64,000 nucleotides of DNA from contig JARVKI010000044.1 in NCBI GenBank assembly GCA_036674765.1, forward strand, positions 248,001 through 312,000. The letters run 5' to 3'. This document shows, one piece after another, positions 32,635 through 42,980 of this stretch. This stretch comes from Seiridium cupressi. Its lineage: Eukaryota; Ascomycota; Sordariomycetes; Amphisphaeriales; Sporocadaceae. The position numbers were made by a program, and so were the translations under genes. The notes beneath the pieces were generated by a model that worked only from the letters and a program-made list of their open reading frames with translations, ran no database searches and was not told the DNA's origin. How positions within the stretch are numbered: the stretch's first letter is position 1; the number at the start of each line of letters is the position of its first letter.

Positions 32635-33645
32635 TGGTCAGTTTTGGCCAGCCGCGCAAATTTTCAGGGTCCTCAACTCGCCACAGCACCTTAGTATGGA
32701 GCCCGAGCGATCGGTACGCCGAAGATTGGTCAGTACAAGCATATTGTCAGTGATATGAGAGCCAATTGGAGTTATGAACCACTGTTTGTTTGGCGCTACC
32801 CGTGATTGAAACTCTTCACATCTAGTCAGCTGCGATCTGATAGAACGCCACGTCAAGCCAGGGCAAGGCACGCGGCCAGCGGTGGTCGAGAGCACGTTAC
32901 GAGTCACGCGGCCCGGCCTTCTGGAACTGGTCTAATCCCATCTGCGCTCCAGACGGTTTCTGCGGAATGCACGATCAAACCGGTGCAAGATGATTAAGCG
33001 AACCGCGGAACCTCGAATCTAGGCTATAAACTTACAGGACCTGGGGTCCTCTGTATACCAGCCCGTAGCCCGTGCATCGTATTGTGGAGCCCCTATCACG
33101 TAAATCTTACTCAACTAACAAAAATTTCAACATGACAATCTCGAACTCTGTCTACCTCTGAAGGCGACGTTGCCTCTGTTCCACCAAGCCCGCAACCGGA
33201 ACAAAGTCTCTCATGGAGCAGCCGGGCGTCCGTTGTGACTGCCTGTCAGTAAAGGATCGATGACAATTGCACCGACTCGGTTGGTTGAGCAATGCTTGGT
33301 ATATAGCAGTAACACAATGAGCCCCAGAACGGGAGCACCGGAGTGGCCACCGGTTCATGACCACCGGTTCATAACATGAGATTCCCGGTCTGCCAAGGAT
33401 CAGTTTAAGCTCTAGATACACGGGCGGAGCCGAGTCTGACCACGATTTCGGTCGCCTCTAGGTCCTTGCTTAGACATCTCGATCCGATCACGGCGATCTG
33501 AACGTTCCATCACAACCTCTCTCATAACTTGACCGTATCACCTCTCTCATGACCGAACTTTCGCGTTGCCCATTGAGTGACTGAATTGACTGCACACCCT
33601 GATACCCCTCCCTTTGACCCTCCGCCATCCCTCAGACTTTGCTCA
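32635..33645. other. Promoter region of the amino-acid permease
   Basis: About 1 kb without a recognisable gene. Two small direct repeats are visible: CCACCGGTTCAT twice near 33338-33372 and CACCTCTCTCAT-like repeats near 33513-33550. Their meaning is unknown. Confidence 0.4.
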
Positions 33646-35129
33646 ATGGCAACAACGAATCCCGTCTCCGGATCCGAGGCAGACGCCATCTCGGCGGCGT
33701 CGAAGACACCGACAGAAAAGAAGGCAGATGGACAACCTGAGGTGGAAGCTGGCCTTCACCATGAGCCGGCACCCAGCTATTCCCAAGAAGATGGCGTTGA
33801 GATCAACTACAAGACGCTGGAGTGGTGGCAAGCTGCCGTTGTCCTGATCGCCGAGACCGTGTCCCTCGGTATTCTATCACTCCCCGCCGTGGTTGCCAAC
33901 CTCGGACTGGCGCCCGGCATTGTTCTCATCATCATCATGGGCATCTTGTCGACGTATTCTGGTCTCGTGATGGGAGAGTTTCGGCACAAGTACCCATGGG
34001 TGCAGAGTTTCGGTGACGCGGGCGAGGTCATGGGGCGATCCATCGGTATGGGGCCGCTATTCCAAGAGATCTTTGGCTGGGCCCAGACGATTTTCGTCGT
34101 CTTCGTCATGGGCAGTCATCTCTTGACCTGGACTATCTGTCTGAACACTCTCACCAATAGCTCCACGTGCACTATCGTCTGGGGTGTGGTTGGATTGGCG
34201 ATTTTCTTCCTGTTGAACACGCCGAGGACACTCAAATTTGCAGGATACTACTCTTTTGCCTGTAAGTCGAGCTCTAATACTCTCCGCCTTTGCTCAAATA
34301 TATGAGAACCGGCATTTTGGCTAATTTCTGATCAGCTTTCTTGTCCATCTTTACAGCCGTCATGATGACAGTAATTGATGTGGCTGTCGAGCGACCCATT
34401 GGCTCAAGCAGTATCGAGGTCAGCCGCCAGATTGGTTTCACCTCGGCATTCTTGTCGGTGACCAACATCGCCGTCGCTTTCAGCGGCCACTCCTGCTTCT
34501 TTGGCGTCATGTCCGAGTTTAAGCAGCCAAACGACTGGCCAAAGGCTCTCTGCCTCCTTCAAGTCTGTGACACAACTCTATACCTCGTCGCATCCGTCGT
34601 CATCTACATATACGTCGGACCCGATGTACCCTCGCCTGCTCTTTCGGCGGCAGGTTCGACCACAATGAGAAAGGCAATCTGGGGCATTGCCATCCCCACT
34701 ATCGTGATCGCAGGTGTGATTTACGGCCACATCGCCGCCAAGTACATCTTCGTCCGAGTGTTCGCAGGCACCAAGCACATCGTTAAGCAAACGACACTAG
34801 GAGTGGTGGGCTGGGCTGGTATCACCGCGGGCATCTGGGTGATTGCATTCGTTATCGCCGAGTCGATCCCCGTTTTCAGCAACTTGCTCGGTCTGTTGTG
34901 CGCCTTATTCGCCAGTTGGTTCTCTTACGGCATTCCTGGTGCACTCTGGTTATGGATGCACCACGGCAACTACTTCTCCAGCGGAAAGAAAGCGACTCTG
35001 TTTGGAGCAAATGTACTTCTAGTCCTGACAGGATTGACCCTATGCGCCTTGGGTCTCTGGAGTGCGGGCGAGGCTATTGCCGCGGATTCGGGGACGACGC
35101 CGTGGAGTTGTAAGAGCAATGCCGCGTAG
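33646..35129 (+). CDS. Neutral amino-acid permease, AAAP family (mtr-like), 469 aa
   Basis: Predicted proton-coupled amino-acid importer of the plasma membrane, related to Neurospora N-system permease (mtr). Two exons (33646-34261 and 34336-35129) join at the FA|SF codon. A hydrophilic N-terminus of about 65 residues precedes about eleven membrane segments. Family blocks are KTLEWWQAAVVLIAETVSLG, ILSLPAVVANLGLAPGIVLI, TYSGLVMGEFRHKYPWVQSF and NIAVAFSGHSCFFGVMSEF. The spacing ILSLP and FSGH are typical of AAAP proteins in ascomycetes. In context it adds to a group of nitrogen- or nutrient-related transporters in the accessory block. Length normal, no lesion. Confidence 0.92.
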
Positions 35130-35699
35130 ATTAATGCATCGGACTTAGATGGCGCAGAAGTGGTCATTCAAATAATATTGTTCCAGATTGTCAAAGCGAG
35201 TGTTCGATATGATAAAGTGTTTGTCAAAGTAATCCTCCGATTATGAGTTTACAAACAACAACTTGGAGCAGGGGAGCGATGTCAGAACTACGAATTCCAC
35301 GCTTTATCCATCCTTTGACCGACTGACAGATTGAAAATTTGATAGCAAGCCAACCATATGAGGATGTTCACTATCCGTACCTCAAAACGCATACTCGAAC
35401 AGTGGCATCGGCTTCTAGGCCAGGTCCATATACCATACACATTATAGAGATAAGAGCTAGAACATCGCCAACAAGGCTGCGCATGAACGTTGATAGTCGA
35501 ATATCTAATTAAATATCGTGCCAAAGCCTCTTGAACATTAGTCAGAGAAATGACCTCTTATGTTCTACAAGTATCACCAATCGGTTACGATGCCATCGGG
35601 CACTTTCGAGGTGACAAGCATGGACTCGTCGCGATAGCGCAAAACACCCGTATTCCATACACGCCAGCTCTATAATCGTTGACCTCAATGTCATGTGCC
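35130..35699. other. Gap between convergent permease and siderophore transporter
   Basis: About 570 bp, A+T-rich 3' flanks; nothing recognised. Confidence 0.4.
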
Positions 35700-37515
35700 T
35701 TATGCTTCCACGAGATTGTTCCGTTCCGGAAGCAACAGGTCAGGAAGAATAAGAGCCACCAAGAACCCCAAAACGGAGCTGCCCAGGGCGGCATACGTCA
35801 TATAGCGCATGACATCCGAGAACTGCGATTCGAGATGAGCTTCGGTGGAAATAAGGTATTGTTAAGATTATACTTACAGCCATAGCAATTGCTGTTCTCT
35901 CGACGGTTCCCCATGCCGGAACAACGCCCGTGATAGAGTTGGCAACTGCCTCAACACTCTCCAGACTGCTGTTGGGCAAATAGCTCGAAATTGTGGAAAC
36001 GATCGTGTTGGTGTATATACCACCAGCTATACAGCTACCAATGCTTCCACCAACGAAGGAGAAGCAGATGATCAGCGCTGTCACTTGCGGCATCTCAGCA
36101 TGCGCAACCGAGATTTGAGCTGGCACCAGAAGTGTGGTTTGAATCATGCCAGAGCCAATGCCTTGGATGATCTGGACGATAAAAATCTCGGCAGTCGAGT
36201 TGTCAGCGCCTCGTAGCCTCAACATGACTCCGTAACCGATGAGGCGGATTACGCTGCCCGACACAGCGAGCCATTTGTATCGTCGCAGCTTACCCATTAG
36301 CAGGCCAGCAAAAATCCCAACTAGACATTGCATTACACCATTCGTGTATGTAAAGAAGGTTGCATCTCTTGCTTCAAATCCCTTGGAGACCGTAACCCAT
36401 GTGTATAGATAGGTGTGGGTACAGGAGAATCCAAGGGAGTCCACTGCAATGAGGATTAGACAGACCAGGATTGTCCTGTTCAGGAAGTATTGCGGGGGGA
36501 TAATCGGATGACGGGCGAAGAATTTCTCGTAGAACGGCAAGGTTATGAGAAGAACTCCGCCAAGTACGATCAAGGCGATGAGGTACGGCGTGCTCCATTG
36601 AGATGGTGTTGTGGCGGCCAAGGTCAGAGGCACCAGAATCAAGGCAAGGCCCCCGCTAAACAAAACAATGCCGCCCAAGTCGATCTGGGAGCAAAACTCC
36701 GCAAACCCAATCTTGACCCGAGGCACGAGCTCTTCTTTCTTGGCCCTCCCTTGGTAGTAGATCAAGGTCGTTATGATGAAGCTCGCACAGAAAGGCATAA
36801 TAATAGCAAGCATGCCAATTCCCCACCGCCATCCAATGCCTGACGGCGAGACGACGCTGGCAACGATGAATCCAGCCACCCATGGCGTGACCAGAAAAGG
36901 CGTGAAACTGATGCCAATGGCGAAGCCACGCCATCTCGCAGTCGTGATATCCGAAATCACGATATCATTCAAGATGTTGGTCCCGCTCTGTCCCACGGCG
37001 TAGAAGATCGAGCCTGCGGCGTAGGTGTTGAAAGTGCTCGCGGATGCCATTAAGATGTACGCCAGGATGTAAAAGGAAATGGTGATGAGATAGGTCTGAC
37101 CTCTGCCAAGGACGTTTGACAGCTTCGCGATAGGCGGTTTCACGATGGCAAAGACAATGGTGCCCGCTGTACTAAGCGCCGCAAGCTTGGAAAGCGAATC
37201 AAACGACGAGGTCGAATAATTGTTGTAGATATAGACCGTCGAGTTGTCGATTTCGTAGACAATCATAATCAGAGCTATACCGATAATCACGAGCCATCTG
37301 CCTTTCTTTCCCCAGATAGCCTGGGCGGCCTCTATTGTCGTCACGCCTTGCTCAACTGGTGCTGCTATCTGCTTCTCAGTGTCATCGTGATCAACGATCG
37401 AACCTTCAGGTTGTGCTGCATTGGACTCTGCGGTAGGGTTTGCACTAGAGACGGCATCTTGATCGTTTGGTGATGTGTGTCGGAGGCGACTCTTGATCCC
37501 ACTAAGTAAAGCCAT
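35700..37515 (-). CDS. Siderophore-iron transporter (MirB/Sit1/ARN-type MFS), 586 aa
   Basis: Predicted proton symporter for ferric siderophores in the plasma membrane. Two exons: 37515-35878 and 35822-35700; the second encodes FSDVMRYMTYAALGSSVLGF and the last membrane segment. A hydrophilic N-terminus of about 70 residues precedes about 14 membrane segments. Diagnostic blocks are IVYEIDNSTVYIYNNYSTSS (TM1), AGTIVFAIVKPPIAKLSNVL, IVISDITTARWRGFAIGISF and the extracellular SYLPNSS region. The xenosiderophore specificity cannot be read from sequence. No NRPS or other siderophore-biosynthesis gene lies in the window, so it probably serves uptake of extracellular or foreign siderophores. A likely iron-GATA site sits about 115 bp upstream of the ATG. 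The upstream GTG at 37521 is not needed as start. Confidence 0.93.
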
Positions 37516-37626
37516 AGCCACGATCGTTGCAATATGCAGCCCTAGAGTCCTGGCTGAGAAATGGGTTGGACCTCAACTATTTCGTAAGCCGCCGCTTAAT
37601 AGGCGGCAAAACCCAGGAATCCAGGG

Positions 37627-37635
37627 TTATCTGAC
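37627..37635 (-). promoter_or_regulatory. Candidate iron-GATA (SreA-type) site
   Basis: Minus-strand GTCAGATAA matches eight of nine positions of the fungal iron-repressor consensus ATCWGATAA. It lies 112-120 bp upstream of the siderophore transporter ATG, on its coding strand. SreA/Urbs1-family GATA repressors silence siderophore uptake genes when iron is plentiful. A single inexact site is suggestive only. Confidence 0.45.
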
Positions 37636-38400
37636 TGTCCACGACACTTTACAACCTTCTGATGGTCGAAACGTCCAAGAGCGTTCATATACATGTCGGA
37701 TCCCTGGTTAGTATTAGAGCTTATCACAAACCCCCGCTTTACCTCCGCGCTTCACTCCCCCCGCAGTCGACATGACCATGATCGTCGGTGATACATGCTC
37801 GCATTTACGAAGGAATCATGTCGAGGGTAAGCCAATTAGCGTGTACATTTCATAACCAACGATAACGATGTTACTCTTTAGGTATAGTCCCCGCAACGTT
37901 GCGAACAAACCATACCTGTGTTAGCCGTCATGGCACGAGTCGTTATCTCTAGGTGCATGAGCCCGACAGTCTGGGGGTCTTCCCCCAGAACAGCCTGCAT
38001 AGCTAGCGCAATGTAGCCCTGTCTTGCATGGGCCAAACCTTCAATGTTATCAGCGGACGCCTGGTCAAAGTGCGCGTCAAAGTGTCACAAAGTCCCTTGG
38101 GTATCGCCAAGTTTAACCATGCCAGAAGAAGCACGTATTTGCGATATAGTGTGCTGGCAGGCTACTCGCCAGGTATTAGCAAAGGGACGTCTCTTGATGC
38201 TTTATGCATACATGTACCATCGGCTACCGTGTTCCGCTTCAGAATCAATCACATTTGACGTGAGGCGGATTCGAACCACGCCTTTCGAGAAACAAACAGA
38301 TGAAATGGCCGTCAATCATGTCTTCAAGCTGTTTGTAGGTGGCAATCCAAATCTGTGTAGAATCTTCCTGAAAATCTTCGGCAACGACAGCGTATCTAAT

Positions 38401-38427
38401 AATAATAAAGTCCGCGGCTTTATTATT
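38401..38427. repeat. Perfect 10-bp-arm hairpin
   Basis: AATAATAAAG, then the 7-base loop TCCGCGG, then CTTTATTATT: arms pair perfectly. It lies in intergenic DNA away from any gene end; role unknown. Confidence 0.6.
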
Positions 38428-38974
38428 CGATGTTGGGTACTAAATTATGGCTGGACTAATCGTCCTCTAGCTGTCGAAGCTAACATCGCTGCTGAAATAG
38501 CGTCCCGATAATGAGAAATAATCTGCACACGTACAAAGGGAGTTGCGGGAATTGATAAGAATATATGAGATAAACGTATTTCGGGCTTCGTACTATCTCT
38601 CATCACGGTATTTACATCTGGTGTCTGCTATCTCTAGGTGCTGCCCTGAAAGACGTCTCTGTGAAGTCGGTTGGGACCAACCATGAGTCCTTAGAGCAGG
38701 AGCGCTCATGGGTAGACCCAAGTGATAAGTTACAAGCCCGAATGAGCTGCGACTCCTGAGTCTGCAGTATTCGGTCCCTTTTGCATCCTCCCACAGTATC
38801 ACCCGAGAATTAGGCAGCAACGGGCTAACCCCACACTAGTCTAAACAATATCAGAGTTACGGGCAAGTCGCTCTACTAGAATACCCCAGGTCATTCACAT
38901 CGCGGTCTACTCATACCTAAGCAGTCGGTTTGTCCTTTTCCTGATATATACGCTCGACCGGACACAGAATCAGG

Positions 38975-39883
38975 ATGTGGTCGCCCCGTCGAACAAGATC
39001 AAGAGCAAAGGACATGGATAAGTTTGACAACGGCACGATTTCGCCTGCTGCCTTCGAATCTCAGACAGCTACTCAGCCTCATCAAAATGTTGAGAGTCTT
39101 CCAGCTGATCTCAAAGCATCTGCCACAAAATTGGGTAACCTTGATCAAGCTCTTATGAAAAACAAGCAAGCGTGGCTCAGCACATACGACGTCACTATCC
39201 CCAGGAGATTCGAAAGACATAGACGATCAGTCGATGCCACGCTCGTATTTGTCCAGCATGAGGCCGGGACAGCGGTTTGCATTTCACCACACGGTCTACT
39301 GTTGACTTGCTCTCACTGCGTCGCAGACACTGAGGCCGAGTTAGATGACAGTCGGCTTCACTGGCTGCTCTTTCATTCAGGGAATGCGGTTGCAGCAAGA
39401 TGTGTCGCATGGGACGGGAAGCGAGACTTGGCTCTGCTCCAGATCGTTGCAGCCCAATCCGACCCTCCTGGTCTCCCGTTTCCTGACGTGTTGGTCGAGA
39501 GCACCACTCCGGGGGTGGGATCACAAGTCGTATGTGTGGGCCATCCAGGCAGCGAGGATCTTGAAGCAGTGCAACCAGGGATCAGGACCAACTACGATGT
39601 ACTGCATGTGAGCACAGGTGTCTACCACGGGTGTGCTGAGGGACAAGATGTTCAAGACAATTCGGAGATTGGTGCACTTATGCACGATGCCTGGACATAT
39701 TGGGGTCACTCGGGTGCACCGATCTTTTGTATGAAGAGCGGGCGCATCATTGGACTACATTCTTCCTGGGACGATGAAACTGGCATGCGGCGAGGTATCG
39801 CTCTAGAAGCCCTACAGCAGTTTCTGGAATCGAATTCGGCAGTTGTTGGTGCTGAATTACTGTCAGCTCCATCATGCCTTTGA
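38975..39883 (+). CDS. Trypsin-like serine peptidase without secretion signal, 302 aa
   Basis: Predicted intracellular chymotrypsin-fold (Trypsin_2-like) peptidase. The single exon has a basic, polar N-terminus of about 80 residues (SPRRTRSRAKDMDK) with no signal peptide or membrane segment. The catalytic triad is readable: His114 in LLTCSHCVADTE, Asp151 in WDGKRDLALLQIV and Ser246 in YWGHSGAPIFCMKSGRIIGL. The spacing fits the family, and VVCVGHPGSED resembles the HtrA/DegP-like fold, but no PDZ domain is present. In fungi such domains occur alone or at the N-terminus of NLR-like proteins; here there is no NACHT, NB-ARC or repeat domain downstream. The substrate is unknown. Start at 38975 follows a TATATA-containing promoter. 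Confidence 0.85.
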   Translation: MWSPRRTRSRAKDMDKFDNGTISPAAFESQTATQPHQNVESLPADLKASATKLGNLDQALMKNKQAWLSTYDVTIPRRFERHRRSVDATLVFVQHEAGTAVCISPHGLLLTCSHCVADTEAELDDSRLHWLLFHSGNAVAARCVAWDGKRDLALLQIVAAQSDPPGLPFPDVLVESTTPGVGSQVVCVGHPGSEDLEAVQPGIRTNYDVLHVSTGVYHGCAEGQDVQDNSEIGALMHDAWTYWGHSGAPIFCMKSGRIIGLHSSWDDETGMRRGIALEALQQFLESNSAVVGAELLSAPSCL

Positions 39884-40871
39884 ATTTTCCATGTTGGGGT
39901 CGAGTATGTCGTTTTCTAATTCCTCCATTTATACCTCGGGAGCCTCTACACCTCCCATCAGAGAGGGTTTTTTCTAGACTCTATTTTGTTTTTAAATTGA
40001 GTTCCAGGTACCCATTACTCTATCTTTAGTTTTAACTCTTCTTAATTAAGTTATCAGGGCCGTGCCATCTACCACTAAACATCTCTTTTATTCGTTGTAT
40101 GATGGATAGAGAACCGCCTCTCACTACATCATAGTGTCGTTCATCAAGTCAGGCAGAGGCAGACAGTGACATGACTCGATGTCAAGTGAAGCTCGCCACA
40201 TCAGCGGGCACAGGGAATCCGCATCGGCGCGCCTGTGGGTCTCTTGGCATTGCTTGTGAAGGGTATGCATGCACTCAATCACATGCAGTTCAAAAACCAA
40301 TTGATGAGTGATAGAACATCAAGGATTTGACTTTGAAGGAAAGTCGCTGGCTGTTGGTAATGCCACCGTCTTCTGCCAGAGAACAGAGAAAATGGTAATA
40401 GTGCCATGTTCTTTCTCTATATGAAATATTTCGCACCGCCAAGCATTACGTTGTTCAGTCCGTCGTCCTTGCTATGCCCTTGCTGTTTCGATCATACGCT
40501 CTCGAACCCCCGCCTGTTACAAGTATAGTAGAATGCAAAGGCACGAAATATTTTATTGAAAAACCAGGTGAAACATGAAATGCAACAAGGCTCAAACTGA
40601 ACCTGATGGATGAACGGTAGTCAAGCAATTTTAATACGTCGAACTCCCGCGTGTGTCAGTTGGACCCTTGCGACAAACCATTTGAGAGTGGTTCAAATGA
40701 TGTCTTGGTCTAGTGAACACCACTTAGATCAATGTGATCTGTTCTTTCCTGCCATTTTCGGCGGTCCAAACCCTGACGCAGGGGATTTGTGTAATATGAA
40801 AGAATGATTATCACGCGGCCGTCCACAGAGTAACATTCATACTTTAATTAAGTACGCGGAGTTAAAGTCTC
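39884..40871. other. Intergenic region
   Basis: About 1 kb between convergent genes. A+T-rich with T runs (39968-40000); short open frames only. Nothing recognised. Confidence 0.4.
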
Positions 40872-42295
40872 TTAACGCTTAACGGAAACACCATTCACGA
40901 AGACAAGCTCGATGTTTCGGTCATCGCCCGTCATGATGAACTTATCAAAGATCGTCCTCGTCGAATCCCAATCTTCGAGCATAGTCATCACACCTGGCTT
41001 GCTACTGCTGATGAGCAAGGCATCGAATTGCTTGCCCACTTGAAAGCTCCCGATCTTCTCATCTAAACAACAAACTTGCGCCCCACCAAGCGTAGCCAAG
41101 AAGAAGACCTCAGCTAGATCCAGGCCCTTGTCTTGCCCTTGACTCATTACCTCTCTTGCATTTGAGGCAACGAGTGCTTGTCTCATGGCATCTAGAATAC
41201 TCGCAGAGAATCCGCCTCCACTGTCAGTTCCAAGTCCCACCTTGATGCCTCGTCGGAGGAAATGGCGAATAGGCGCGGCCATGAAGCCACCTCCTACAGT
41301 CATATTGGATACGGGACAATGTGCAACACCGCAGTCGAGCTCTTTCAGTCGATTCATCTCATATTCACTCACGAAGCAGCAGTGAGCAAGAATAGATCTG
41401 CGATTCAGGAGTCCGTACGAGTGATAGAGATCAACTTCATTTTTAAATTGTGGGAATAAGTATTTCGTAAACTTCATTTCCTGCTCGGCTTCATTGAAAT
41501 GAGTTTGGATTGGCAGGTCTGGATTTTGGGCAGCAATCCGGCCCAAGCCTTCCAGCAGTTCGGAGTCGCATGTGATCGCAAATCGTGGAGTGAGGACATG
41601 TTTCAAAAGCTTGCTCTCGGGGTCGATATGCCGGATATAATGTATGCACTTTTCTGTGTCCTCGAGAGATGATTGGATCGTGGCATCTCTATAGAAGTCT
41701 GGCGCGTTGCGGTTCACTGTATTTCTGGGTTAGTTGCAGTTACTCATTTTCAATTCTGCGGTTGCTACACGACAATTACAGGGCAAATCGACTCACTGTT
41801 ACACTTCCCTACGAACGCTCGCTGGCCCTTCCGTAAGCACAAGTCGGCCAGTATGTTCGTCGCATCAGCGTGCATTGAACCATAATAGGATGCCGTCGTG
41901 ATACCTTGACGGATGAAACCATCGACACACTCGGAGTAAATGCGCTTGGCGTACTCGACGTCTTTGAATCGTGCCTCGTTGGGAAACGTGACATTGTCCA
42001 GCCAGTCTAATATGTGCATGCTTTGACCTAGTCCTCGCTGAGCGTATTGAGGAGCATGATTATGAGTGTCGACGAATCCAGGAATGAGGAACTCGCCCCG
42101 TTCTAGATAACGGACTTTGTCGGGGAGGCCATGAGATGCTAGTATACCGGGCACTTGGGCACGGGAGACCTCTTTCTCAAAGGTATTGATGGCACCATCA
42201 GTACCAACAATCAACAAGGAACTCTCTAGTATCGCCAACTCAGAGGGACTGAGCGAGTGGATGACCGTTCCATGGAATGCTAACGGCTCCGCCAT
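40872..42295 (-). CDS. GUD1: Guanine deaminase, 447 aa
   Basis: Hydrolyses guanine to xanthine and ammonia, feeding purine catabolism. Exons are 42295-41797 and 41716-40872, joined at GKCN-MNRNAPDFYRD. It belongs to the amidohydrolase superfamily: the N-terminal strand domain leads to the metal site FLIPGFVDTHNHAPQYA (His78, His80), then the substrate segment QRGLGQSMHILDWLDN. Further blocks are IQTHFNEAEQEM (third ligand His), SILAHCCFVSEYEMNRL and KVGLGTDSGGGFSASILDAM (ligand Asp). These match guanine deaminases rather than cytosine or atrazine-type enzymes. Length is close to yeast Gud1 (489 aa). Its product xanthine is the substrate of XanA encoded at 21.7 kb. The promoter carries a CGG-N6-CCGA motif 226 bp upstream. 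Confidence 0.94.
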
Positions 42296-42980
42296 GCTTG
42301 TTTGTGTTAAGCTTGGGCCGGCGAGGTGGGGAAAGAGGAATGCGAGCAAATACGAACTCCAAAGTGTCTATACCGCGTTGTAGACCGTTCTTTTGCGGTC
42401 CTTGGAGAGAAAACACGATCCGGGAATGTTGTATATGTCATTCGAGCGGAATAACGCGAGACCGCAGCGCTCCCGCTGTAAGCAGATAGGGTAGTCATAG
42501 GATGACCTTGCTGCTTCGGGCGGCTTCGGCCGAGTAGCTGTAGAGCCGCTAAGTGCATATCATGCACACATTTTAGGTTAGTGCACTTTACACAAGCGAT
42601 CGACTACAGTGCCACTATACAGAAAATGATATAGAATTTCGCTGAGGTCACTGACCGAGATTTTCTGGTCGAATTGATGGATCGCAGTCTTTTGACTTGG
42701 TATACACCACACACTAACTCTATCCCCATCCGACAAAGCAGGTATCAATGGGATGAGCAGCTCTGTGGGGGAAGCCTCCATTGACGGCCCGGATCAGTGG
42801 CTTCTACTTCGTCCTGCCTTGCATGCATCTGTCGGTATGGCGCTTGACCTTCATCGACAGGCAATAATCACCTCAAGTAGAGCATATCGGCATACTATCA
42901 TCCCTATCACTCCGACTGTTTGGGACACCGCCTATCCTGGAGAGGCACAGCCCGGCACGCGATGAATAAGCGAAGCTACA
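42296..42980. other. Promoter of guanine deaminase and 3' flank of sugar transporter
   Basis: About 690 bp, no gene seen. It includes the candidate UaY site at 42521-42532. Confidence 0.4.
42521..42532. promoter_or_regulatory. CGG-N6-CCG motif upstream of guanine deaminase (candidate UaY site)
   Basis: CGGCTTCGGCCG followed by A lies 226 bp upstream of the ATG. It matches the UaY consensus TCGG-N6-CCGA at the core and the final A, with G in place of the first T. The spacing and position resemble the element before xanA. Confidence 0.4.

Larger units (their letters stand above)
37516..38974. other. 1.5 kb intergenic region with hairpins
   Basis: No gene recognised. It holds the siderophore-transporter promoter (GATA site, and a GCCGCC/GGCGGC inverted repeat at 37588-37607), a CTGGGGG-TCTT-CCCCCAG hairpin at about 37971-37988 and a 10-bp-arm hairpin at 38401-38427. 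A TTCGAACC near 38268 looks like a tRNA B box in reverse, but no A box or acceptor stem pairs with it. Confidence 0.45.

Noticed and set aside
35700..37515. Siderophore biosynthesis locus
   Set aside because: Only the transporter is present; no NRPS, ornithine monooxygenase, acyltransferase or esterase nearby.
38260..38300. TTCGAACC resembling a tRNA B box in reverse near 38268
   Set aside because: No A box or acceptor stem at the right distance on the minus strand.
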